DNA from: Phycisphaerales bacterium UBA2218
Lineage (GTDB): Bacteria; Planctomycetota; Phycisphaerae; Sedimentisphaerales; Anaerobacaceae
DNA length: 12,333 bases
Assembly (NCBI GenBank): GCA_002327785.1
Contig: DCUI01000110.1
Location: forward strand, 1-12,333
Reading direction: 5' to 3'
Of this stretch, positions 7,229-12,333 are shown in pieces (the stretch's first letter is position 1; each line of letters opens with the position of its first letter). Below the pieces are notes generated by a model, which did not search any database, had not been told where the DNA came from, and saw only the letters and a list, made by a program, of their open reading frames with translations. Both the position numbers and the translations under genes were made by a program.

Positions 7229-7757
7229 GCAGCACCCCCTTTCCATCCGCCGGCACGCTGTCGCACCCGAATACGCTGCGCAAGGTACTCATCGCTCGAA
7301 AACACAATGCGCGAACCTGATGAACGGTTTTGCCGAGCTGCTCGGCGATCTGTTCGTACGAATCCTGCTGAATGTACCGTAGGACAAAAGCCTCGCGCGA
7401 GGCGCCGTGAAGCCGACCGATCGCGGCAAGCACCTGTTCCAACTCTTCCGACTCGATCAGCCTGCTCAGGGGCGCTCGGTCTTCTGAGGCACGTTCGAGC
7501 ATCCCGTCGAGCGAGCAGGCCCGGCGGATCTTCTGCCGGCGTCGCCAGTCGAAAGCCAGATTGATGGCGGTGCGACGGGCGTAAGCATGCCAGCAGTCGA
7601 TGCCGCCATGATCTTTGGCGGCGTTGAGCTTGAGGAACAGCTCCTGCATGAGCTCCTCGGCCACGTCCTCGCGCAAGGTGAGCCTGGTCAGCAGGGCATA
7701 GAGACCGGCCCCGGATTTCTCCAGCAATTCGAGCAGCTCTGTCTGCCGATCGCTCAC
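7215..7757 (-). CDS. ECF-subfamily RNA polymerase sigma factor (copy 2, divergent)
   Basis: A 180-residue ECF sigma factor. Region 2 at about 17-75 includes REDVAEELMQELFLKL and CWHAYARRTAINLAFDWRRR; region 4 at about 107-162 includes REAFVLRYIQQDSYEQIAEQLGKTVHQVRALCFRAMSTLR. I chose the GTG at 7757 because AGGAG lies 6 bases upstream, it gives the same length as the other two sigma factors, and a good promoter (TTGCGC-18-TATAAT) lies upstream. The TATAAT overlaps the in-frame ATG at 7796, so that longer start would be excluded from the transcript. The frame is open further, to about 8024, but this has no sigma-like content. It overlaps its LamG-bearing partner by 14 bp. It is clearly more distant from copies 1 and 3 than those are from each other. 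Confidence 0.92.
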   Translation of the reverse strand: MSDRQTELLELLEKSGAGLYALLTRLTLREDVAEELMQELFLKLNAAKDHGGIDCWHAYARRTAINLAFDWRRRQKIRRACSLDGMLERASEDRAPLSRLIESEELEQVLAAIGRLHGASREAFVLRYIQQDSYEQIAEQLGKTVHQVRALCFRAMSTLRSVFGCDSVPADGKGVLHVED

Positions 7758-7794
7758 GCCAGGCTCCTGTTCGACTTGTGCCTCAGATTTCACC

Positions 7795-7824
7795 ATTATA
7801 GACGCAGACGCAGGCCTTGCGCAA
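7795..7824 (-). promoter_or_regulatory. Sigma-70-type promoter of the second sigma/LamG operon
   Basis: On the minus strand TTGCGC (7819-7824), an 18-bp spacer and a consensus TATAAT (7795-7800). The expected start near 7788 gives a leader of about 30 bases containing AGGAG before the GTG at 7757. Confidence 0.55.
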
Positions 7825-7936
7825 CCGGCATTCACGAACGGAAATTCATGAAGATCCATCCTAAGTATGCGTCTGGTTATCTTGGAGGCACAGGAGTCCA
7901 TGTGATGTGCCCTACCGACTTGCGTACACGGAAATG

Positions 7937-7966
7937 TTGCGCCTCGGCTGCAATCAACGTCATAGA
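7937..7966 (+). promoter_or_regulatory. Possible promoter for the small membrane protein and PAF-acetylhydrolase-like genes
   Basis: TTGCGC (7937-7942), an 18-bp spacer and CATAGA (7961-7966) on the plus strand, about 50 bp before the ATG at 8015. The -10 box is poor. The -35 box and spacer length match those of the divergent sigma promoter at 7795-7824. Confidence 0.25.
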
Positions 7967-8014
7967 GATAGTCTGAAGATACGCTGTGCAGAGCCCAGGA
8001 TAGGAGCCACCACA

Positions 8015-8209
8015 ATGAACGCAAGAGTCTTTTGGATCTTCGGGGTCCTTCAGTCTGTCTCTCTGGGAGTCATCCTGTTCCTGGTCCTCCGGTCATTGAA
8101 CGCGATCAGCGGAGCGAGTGCCATCGGCGTCGATACGAGGGTGGTGCTGAGCGTGGTGTTCCCGCTCTTCTCCTTGCTCGTCGAATACGCCATCTACGCA
8201 AAGCGATAG
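8015..8209 (+). CDS. Small two-helix membrane protein (64 residues), unknown
   Basis: A short protein with two hydrophobic segments, about 5-27 (FWIFGVLQSVSLGVILFLVL) and 41-60 (VVLSVVFPLFSLLVEYAIY), and a short basic end (AKR). The ATG at 8015 has AGGAG 8 bases upstream, much better than in-frame positions further 5'. It ends 23 bp before the PAF-acetylhydrolase-like gene on the same strand, so the two are probably co-transcribed and the small protein may assist or anchor its neighbour. I do not recognise a named family. The clear ribosome binding site and membrane pattern support a real gene. Confidence 0.7.
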   Translation: MNARVFWIFGVLQSVSLGVILFLVLRSLNAISGASAIGVDTRVVLSVVFPLFSLLVEYAIYAKR

Positions 8210-8232
8210 TCCGGGAGTCCTGGAGGTTGTGC

Positions 8233-9693
8233 ATGAGGCCGTGGGAAGCACTCATTGTCGGGCTCGCGGCGTTTTCGGCTGTCCTACTCTTCATTCCGCC
8301 GCTGCGCAGACAGTCGTGGATGCATCTGCTGCCATGGGCCGGGATCCCTGCGTTCGCGATGCACTGGCTGCTCGAAGGCTGCCGCTGGCAAATGGCCCCG
8401 GTCTACTGCGTTGCCGTCATTCTGGCCCTCGTTGCAGCAGCCAATCTGCGGCCTCTGCACAGGAGTTCTGTTCCATCGGCCGCGAAGACCGCGAGATGGC
8501 CGCGATTGCTCGGGGCCGTCGTGAGCCTGCTCTTCCTCGCGCTCGCTGGAGCCCTTGCTGTCTTGTTTCCCCTTCTTAGACTGCCGATGCCGTCGGGTCC
8601 CTACGCCGTCGGGACGACGAACCTGCACTTCGTCGACAGGCAACGCCCCGAGACTTTTACCCCCGCCCCCAACGATTGTCGAGAGCTGTTCGTGCAAGTG
8701 TGGTATCCTGCAGAAACCCCCGCCGGCACGAAACCGGTGAGTTACTGCGAGAACGCACGCGAAATCAGCCGCGCGTTGACGGGGCCGACGCCTTTTCCTT
8801 CGTTCCTGTTCGACCACCTCGGCCTGGTGCGAAGCCATTCCTTTCGCGATGCCGAGATGGCCAGGGGGGACGAGCGGTTTCCGATCGCCATCTTCTCTCA
8901 TGCCTACTGGGGCAGCGTTTCGCAGTGTACGGCTCTCATGGAAGAACTCGCAAGCCACGGGTACGTGGCCGTCAGCGTAGGACACCCTTACGAGACACCT
9001 TATCTCATCCAAGCGGACGGCCACATCAAAGCCTTCGATCCCAGGAATGACCAGTTCCGCCTCCGAGGTATCGAACGCACGGCGGCCTACCGAGTGGAAC
9101 AACGGCTCACCCAGACACGGGACCGAGACCAGTTGGAGGCTCTGATGCGGGAGATCTCGCGGCTGCGCCCGAAGACCGTGGAGAGCGTCCGAATCTGGGC
9201 GCGGGATATCAGCTCCACCATAGACGTACTTGAAACGATGAATCTGGACGACGTCCGGTGCAAGGCAGGAGTCAACATGGACGGCCTTCAGTTGGGAGAC
9301 ATGCTGGACCGGGATATGTCACGACCGTTCCTGTTCATGCACCACGATAACGTCGGAGCTGTCAACAGGACCCCGAACCGGGTCTTCTTCGACAGGGCGA
9401 GAGCCCCTGCCTATCTCATGACCATTGAGGAAACAGGACACTTGAGCTTCAGCGACATATCGTTCTATGGAAGAGCCAGTATCTTCCGCCTGATGTCGCC
9501 CGTGGGCGAAATCGACGGCAGACGCTGCCACCGGATCGTATGCGATTACGTCCTTGCTTTTCTCGACAAGTATCTCCGTGGACAGGATTCGGGGCTCCTG
9601 GACGGGCCTTGCTCTCAGTATCCCGAGGTGGAGATCGCCGACAACCTCCACCTCGGGACAAGCTCCGGTACTCTACCTTTGCGCGATGAGTGA
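8233..9693 (+). CDS. Membrane-anchored PAF-acetylhydrolase-like alpha/beta hydrolase lacking the nucleophile elbow
   Basis: A 486-residue protein starting at the ATG with GGAGG 6 bases upstream. Four hydrophobic segments (about 6-23, 30-48, 52-71, 91-116) are followed by an alpha/beta-hydrolase domain of the platelet-activating-factor acetylhydrolase type (PF03403-like). Visible parts are LFVQVWYPAE (152-161), the oxyanion-side FPIAIFSHAYWGS (216-228), GYVAVSVGHPYETP (243-256), CKAGVNMDG (343-351) with the likely catalytic Asp350, and EETGHLSFSD (399-408) with the likely catalytic His403. The family normally has a GxSxG serine elbow (GHSFGG-type) some 20-25 residues before the Asp. Here the chain runs from the preceding helix (TIDVLETMNLDD) directly into VRCKAGVNMDG, and no GxSxG occurs elsewhere in the domain. 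The frame stays open. The protein is probably an inactive relative, or one used for binding. It ends 3 bp from the convergent partner gene. Confidence 0.87.
   Translation: MRPWEALIVGLAAFSAVLLFIPPLRRQSWMHLLPWAGIPAFAMHWLLEGCRWQMAPVYCVAVILALVAAANLRPLHRSSVPSAAKTARWPRLLGAVVSLLFLALAGALAVLFPLLRLPMPSGPYAVGTTNLHFVDRQRPETFTPAPNDCRELFVQVWYPAETPAGTKPVSYCENAREISRALTGPTPFPSFLFDHLGLVRSHSFRDAEMARGDERFPIAIFSHAYWGSVSQCTALMEELASHGYVAVSVGHPYETPYLIQADGHIKAFDPRNDQFRLRGIERTAAYRVEQRLTQTRDRDQLEALMREISRLRPKTVESVRIWARDISSTIDVLETMNLDDVRCKAGVNMDGLQLGDMLDRDMSRPFLFMHHDNVGAVNRTPNRVFFDRARAPAYLMTIEETGHLSFSDISFYGRASIFRLMSPVGEIDGRRCHRIVCDYVLAFLDKYLRGQDSGLLDGPCSQYPEVEIADNLHLGTSSGTLPLRDE
9621..9658. repeat. Perfect 13-bp inverted repeat at a convergent gene junction
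   Basis: TCCCGAGGTGGAG (9621-9633) and its exact complement (9646-9658) flank a 12-base loop. The structure lies inside the last codons of the PAF-acetylhydrolase-like gene, 35 bp before its stop, and 38 bp past the stop of the opposing gene at 9697. No T run follows on either strand, so it is not a classical terminator. It could form an RNA stem that stops or protects the overlapping convergent transcripts. Confidence 0.7.
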
Positions 9694-9696
9694 TCT

Positions 9697-10611
9697 CTAC
9701 CTTGCGGTCAGATCATCCGGATGGGCGTTGACGAAGTCCGCCGGCGGTTCCTGCGGGACGAACGTATCGGCCGGGAGCTGGGACATGTAGTCGAACTGAT
9801 CGAGTATTGTTGTGAACGTGCGGGTCGGATCGCCTGTGACCGGCCGGCCGGCCTGTTCGATCCGCATCGGCAATTTCGTCTCGATGTCGAACCAGATGCG
9901 GTCCACCCAGGTATCCGGATTGTCGCCGTACGCGCTGGCGCGGATTTCGAAGCCCACGCAGGTGCAGCCCTCGATGACCTGTTCATCCAGCACCCTCTCG
10001 GCCTTGTCCATCTGGTGGACGTAGACCCGTAGTCTTTCGACGGGGTCCTGGACCCCGAAGCTGCCCTCGTGCCTGGTGGCCCCGTAGCAGCGCAGATCGT
10101 ATCGCACGTAATGTTGGATCATGCCGTCGCCGTCGGGCACATACCACTGGATCTCGCGGAGGGTGTCCCCGTCGTAGATGTCCCGGCGATAGCTGTCGCT
10201 GGATACGTAGAACCGGTCCCACGTGCTGGACAAATGCTGCGAGCCGTCAGCGGTAACGAGCACCGTCTGCTCTCGACATGAGACGGCCTGCATTGTGTCC
10301 AGCGTGGCCAACAGCTCCTGCCCCCAGGCGGCCGGAGAGCCAAGCCACCATTGGCCTTCGCTCCCGTGGCCGAAGGGCCAGAAGGTGATGCCGCCCAGCA
10401 CGATCAGCATGACAGCAGCCGCGAGGGCGAGTTTTCCTGTTCGGGTGTTCATCGTCAGTCTCCATATTCTGAGTCGGCTTGTCGCCGGCGTCTGTTCGTG
10501 GAATTCATCCATTGCGCTGTAGATATTCTCAAGCGTCTCACGCCGCCGGTCGGCGGTGGTCGCGTAACGCAGTTTCGTAAGCATGCTTTCCAGCGAATCG
10601 CTCGATCTCAT
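9697..10611 (-). CDS. Single-pass membrane partner of an ECF sigma factor (LolA-like outer domain; putative anti-sigma factor, copy 3)
   Basis: A 304-residue protein: cytoplasmic segment (1-59) with ATTADRRRETLENIYSAMDEF (16-37) and IWRLTM (49-54), membrane helix (about 61-79), SPAAWGQELLATL (92-104), and a LolA-like outer domain (about 100-300) with WDRFYVSSDSYRRDIYDG and WFDIETKLPMRIEQ. The last is the usual 'D-x-ET-x-LP' signature seen also in the LamG-bearing partner (ADVETDLPILMEF). Its ATG overlaps the TGA of the sigma gene (10608-10611), so the pair is probably translationally coupled. A membrane anti-sigma role is inferred from this context; the zinc motif of classical anti-sigma factors is absent. 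It is convergent with the PAF-acetylhydrolase-like gene, with only 3 bp between stops. Confidence 0.84.
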   Translation of the reverse strand: MRSSDSLESMLTKLRYATTADRRRETLENIYSAMDEFHEQTPATSRLRIWRLTMNTRTGKLALAAAVMLIVLGGITFWPFGHGSEGQWWLGSPAAWGQELLATLDTMQAVSCREQTVLVTADGSQHLSSTWDRFYVSSDSYRRDIYDGDTLREIQWYVPDGDGMIQHYVRYDLRCYGATRHEGSFGVQDPVERLRVYVHQMDKAERVLDEQVIEGCTCVGFEIRASAYGDNPDTWVDRIWFDIETKLPMRIEQAGRPVTGDPTRTFTTILDQFDYMSQLPADTFVPQEPPADFVNAHPDDLTAR

Positions 10612-11153
10612 TTCGACACCTCGCCATTCAACATCGAACGTAATCTGTCCAATCCGTATTGGTGACGACTGATAATCGTCTTGAGCGAGACGCCCTGGTG
10701 CTCTGCGATCTCGCGGAACTTGAGCCCTGCATGGACGCGGAGCATGATGACCTCGCGCTGCTCGTAAGGCAGTTCTTCAACCGCCGCTCGCAGCCGCTGC
10801 ATCTCGTCGCTGCGGATCACCATCTGCACCGGCTCGTCGGAACCGGCGGGGACGTGTCCGGCATCGTCGAGAGGCACGAATTGTTCCCTCGCCTGCCTGC
10901 GATAGTGGTCCCTGGCTCGGTTGGCGACCGCGGTCGCCAGGTACGCCCGTAGTGTCCGACGGAGCCGCAATTGGGGCGCCGAGCGGACCAGACCCAGAAA
11001 GACATCCTGGACTACGTCTTGGGCCGTGGCGGGATCGCGGAGGAGATTGGCCGCCAGCGTCAGCAGATCGCCCTGGTGCCTCTCATAGATCAGCCGGAGA
11101 GCGTCCCTGTCGCCGCGTTTCAATCGCCTCAGGAGTCTTCTGTCTTCGAGCAT
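10608..11153 (-). CDS. ECF-subfamily RNA polymerase sigma factor (copy 3, twin of copy 1)
   Basis: A 181-residue ECF sigma factor. Region 2 (about 24-90) includes TAQDVVQDVFLGL and RTLRAYLATAVANRARDHYRR; region 4 (about 125-178) includes LPYEQREVIMLRVHAGLKFREIA and SRHQYGLDRLRSML. The ATG at 11153 has AGG 6 bases upstream; a GTG at 11156 is directly before it in frame, just as in copy 1. Length, start arrangement, ATGA junction with the partner and most motif residues match copy 1, which points to an ancient duplication of the whole sigma-partner unit. An intrinsic terminator at 11266-11300 separates it from the Spy-like gene upstream, so it should have its own promoter in 11157-11265. Confidence 0.93.
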   Translation of the reverse strand: MLEDRRLLRRLKRGDRDALRLIYERHQGDLLTLAANLLRDPATAQDVVQDVFLGLVRSAPQLRLRRTLRAYLATAVANRARDHYRRQAREQFVPLDDAGHVPAGSDEPVQMVIRSDEMQRLRAAVEELPYEQREVIMLRVHAGLKFREIAEHQGVSLKTIISRHQYGLDRLRSMLNGEVSK

Positions 11154-11189
11154 CACAAGCCTGCCGGCACATCGTTCGACAATCGATCG

Positions 11190-11216
11190 TCACCAGTATG
11201 ACGTCCACAGTGGTGA
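11190..11216 (-). promoter_or_regulatory. Putative promoter/operator of sigma copy 3
   Basis: On the minus strand CATACTGGTGA (11190-11200) matches the element before sigma copy 1 at 9 of 11 positions and at the same distance from the ATG. TGGTGA within it (plus-strand TCACCA, 11190-11195) forms a 6-bp inverted repeat with 11211-11216, with a 15-base spacer. The pair could be two half-sites for a regulator around the -10 region. Confidence 0.4.
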
Positions 11217-11265
11217 TTTTACCTTGACGCGTCTGTTCAAACAGGAGAGGGGCACCACAATGTGC

Positions 11266-11300
11266 AAAACAAAAAGAGCCGGGTTGGGATAGCCCGGCTC
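11266..11300 (-). terminator. Rho-independent terminator of the Spy-like gene
   Basis: On the minus strand, 8-bp perfect arms GAGCCGGG and CCCGGCTC (11293-11300 and 11276-11283) with a 9-base loop are followed directly by TTTTTGTTTT (11275-11266). It lies 45 bp after the stop codon of the gene at 11346-12110. Confidence 0.88.
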
Positions 11301-11345
11301 TGGTAGAAGCGATGGCTGGGTCGCGGGATCGATGGCGCGCCGTCG

Positions 11346-12110
11346 TTAGTCCAGGTAGCCCATGACGATCAGGGCGGGCTCCTGGTGAGGGAGCATCAAC
11401 CCGCAAAGCTCCTGGCGCGTTCTGGCCAGGTCCTCGCGGGCCTTGGCCCGGACCTTTCGCAGGGCCGCGACCTTCTCGGCGATCTGCAAAGCCGAGACGC
11501 TCTCGCCCCGCAACAGGTGATGCAGCTCCTGACAGAGGGTCTCGCCTTCCGTCATTTCCATCTGGTTCTTCGGGCCTGTCGTCCAGGAGTTGCTCCAGTT
11601 GTCCGACGGCGCGCCGGACGAATCCATGCCGCCTGCGTCACCGAAGGCCGCACCCGCGCCGCCCGCGGAGACTCCTGCGAACATGAAGCCCTGCCCCTGG
11701 AAGTTGCCGTTGCCTCCGGCCGAGCCCGGACCCGCTGAGACCTCGGCCTCGGCCTTCAGCCGCTCGATGCGGTCAAGCTTCGGCTTGAGCTGGCGCCACT
11801 GGTCGTCCGTCGCACGGAGTGTCTGCTGGATCGCCCGATTGCGGTTTTCTTCGGCCCAACGCTGCATCTCCTCCATATCCTGCTGCATTTCCTGCATCTG
11901 GCGGGCGTGGCGTTCCTGCATCCGGCGGACAAAGTCCGGCTGACCCGCCTGCGAGGACATCCCCTGGCCCTGTTGCCACTCTGAGCGGCTCTGGGTCCGA
12001 GCGGAGCTTCGCGGCCGGGACTGCGAATAGACGACGGTCGCCGCCAGGGACATCGACACTGCGACAATCGTGCAGGAACATATTGCGCGTTTCACGGTTG
12101 GATTTCGCAT
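11346..12110 (-). CDS. Secreted Spy/CpxP-like helical protein with glycine-rich linker
   Basis: A 254-residue exported protein. It has a signal peptide (about 1-29, KRAICSCTIVAVSMSLAATVV), a charged, Met/Gln-rich coiled-coil stretch (about 60-124: MQERHARQMQEMQQDMEEM, then TDDQWRQLKPKLDRIERL), a glycine-rich linker (about 126-162), and a C-terminal helical part (about 188-244) ending in PHQEPALIVMGYLD. The 'DDQW..LKPKL' and 'AREDLARTRQEL...Q' patterns resemble Spy/CpxP-type periplasmic proteins and a planctomycete group with the same end. Such proteins act as periplasmic chaperones or stress sensors in other bacteria; the role here is inferred. The ATG at 12110 has GGAGGT 6 bases upstream; the ATG at 12116 directly follows that site and is too close. 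A terminator follows the gene. Its promoter region is short because an insertion sequence begins within about 180 bp. Confidence 0.82.
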   Translation of the reverse strand: MRNPTVKRAICSCTIVAVSMSLAATVVYSQSRPRSSARTQSRSEWQQGQGMSSQAGQPDFVRRMQERHARQMQEMQQDMEEMQRWAEENRNRAIQQTLRATDDQWRQLKPKLDRIERLKAEAEVSAGPGSAGGNGNFQGQGFMFAGVSAGGAGAAFGDAGGMDSSGAPSDNWSNSWTTGPKNQMEMTEGETLCQELHHLLRGESVSALQIAEKVAALRKVRAKAREDLARTRQELCGLMLPHQEPALIVMGYLD

Positions 12111-12137
12111 CGGCATACCTCCTGACAGAACAATCTG

Positions 12138-12186
12138 ATGATTCCTAAGCAAGACGAGGATCGGACCATTCTGATTCATGATTCCT
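12138..12186. repeat. Two direct copies of ATGATTCCT upstream of the Spy-like gene
   Basis: ATGATTCCT occurs at 12138-12146 and 12178-12186, 40 bp apart, in the short region before the Spy-like gene start. They could be regulator half-sites or chance. I see no convincing promoter boxes in this stretch. Confidence 0.3.
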
Positions 12187-12234
12187 CTGAAATTCGGCTC
12201 ATCCGGTTTTAGCGTACTTTTGAGTTGAAGAAGT

Positions 12235-12293
12235 GGACATGCTGACCTATCCAAAGGTTTTACAAGGACTTAGGATAGGAGTCAAGCATGTCC
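12235..12293 (+). repeat. Long imperfect inverted repeat covering the transposase start codon
   Basis: The arm at 12235-12252 (GGACATGCTGACCTATCC) pairs with 12273-12293 over 18 bp with one 1-base and one 2-base bulge, enclosing a 20-base loop. The second arm contains the AGGA ribosome binding site (12277-12280) and the ATG (12288-12290) of the transposase. In the RNA this hairpin would hide the start. Hairpins that block translation of read-through transcripts are known from other insertion sequences such as IS10 and IS50. Confidence 0.65.
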
Positions 12294-12333
12294 ACGAGCT
12301 TATTGTACCACGGGTTTGGGATTCGGGGCTACC
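12288..12333 (+). CDS. ISL3-family transposase, 5' end only (cut by window end)
   Basis: Only the first 15 codons are present (MSTSLLYHGFGIRGY), with AGGA 7 bases upstream. This start is characteristic, from memory, of ISL3-type transposases common in planctomycetes and related bacteria. The catalytic DDE residues lie beyond the window, so the call rests on the N-terminal signature alone. The element's left end must lie upstream, somewhere in about 12190-12235. GGCTC at 12196 is a possible terminus, but the right end needed to prove it is not in the window. The neighbouring Spy-like gene reads away from it. Confidence 0.72.
   Translation, partial: MSTSLLYHGFGIRGY

Noticed and set aside
7758..8024. 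N-terminal extension of the second sigma factor to 8024, or start at 7796
   Set aside because: The extension has no sigma-like sequence; a consensus TATAAT overlaps the ATG at 7796, and the GTG at 7757 has AGGAG at the right distance.
8284..9102. Minus-strand open frame of 272 codons opposite the PAF-acetylhydrolase-like gene
   Set aside because: Composition is Arg/Gly/Gln-biased with no motif, while the plus-strand frame carries family motifs and a strong ribosome binding site.
1..12333. CRISPR array, tRNA, rRNA or riboswitch
   Set aside because: No regularly spaced repeats, no cloverleaf or conserved rRNA stretches, and no riboswitch core seen by eye; intergenic gaps are all below 300 bp.

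Overview
The window looks like a chromosomal segment of a GC-rich member of the Planctomycetota, most likely of the Phycisphaerae/Sedimentisphaerales type. This is inferred from gene style, not from a marker gene. The hallmarks are ECF sigma factors translationally coupled to single-pass membrane proteins with a LolA-like outer domain and an 'AW(A/S/G)Q' motif after the membrane helix, a prepilin-type 'GFTLIELLVVIAII' protein, an FN3-like plus LamG tail ending in a 'DDVRIYNYALSEAQI' signature, and a Spy-like helical protein ending in 'MGYLD'. No RNA genes or CRISPR arrays are visible.

Layout. (1) 66-2319, minus strand: sigma factor, membrane partner and prepilin-like protein, in that transcription order, joined by an ATGA overlap and a 38-bp gap. 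(2) 2578-4428, plus strand: a divergent gene for an unknown membrane protein with HEAT-like and short helical repeats. (3) 4469-4978, minus strand: a shikimate-kinase-like P-loop kinase, convergent with (2). (4) 5081-7757, minus strand: a second sigma factor overlapping a 715-residue partner in which the membrane LolA-like module is fused to FN3-like and LamG domains. (5) 8015-9693, plus strand: a 64-residue membrane protein and a membrane-anchored PAF-acetylhydrolase-like protein that has lost its nucleophile elbow. (6) 9697-11153, minus strand: a third sigma factor and partner, again joined by ATGA. (7) 11346-12110, minus strand: a secreted Spy-like helical protein with a clear intrinsic terminator. 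(8) 12288-12333, plus strand: the first 15 codons of an ISL3-type transposase, preceded by a hairpin that covers its start codon.

How they fit together. The dominant theme is three separate ECF sigma/membrane-partner units in 12 kb. The first and third sigma factors are near twins: equal length, the same GTG-ATG start, the same ATGA junction, and a shared 11-bp promoter-like element at exactly the same distance from the ATG. None of the partners carries the zinc anti-sigma motif. Instead they share a short cytoplasmic segment, a membrane helix and the AWxQ motif. The attached genes (prepilin-like, LamG-bearing, Spy-like) are all envelope or surface proteins, so the region is best read as a set of envelope-signalling units with different outer modules. 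That function is inference. The most unusual points are the LamG-fused partner, the PAF-acetylhydrolase fold without its catalytic serine, a perfect 13-bp hairpin at a convergent gene junction, and palindromes at the predicted start sites of the divergent promoters near 2350 and 2525.
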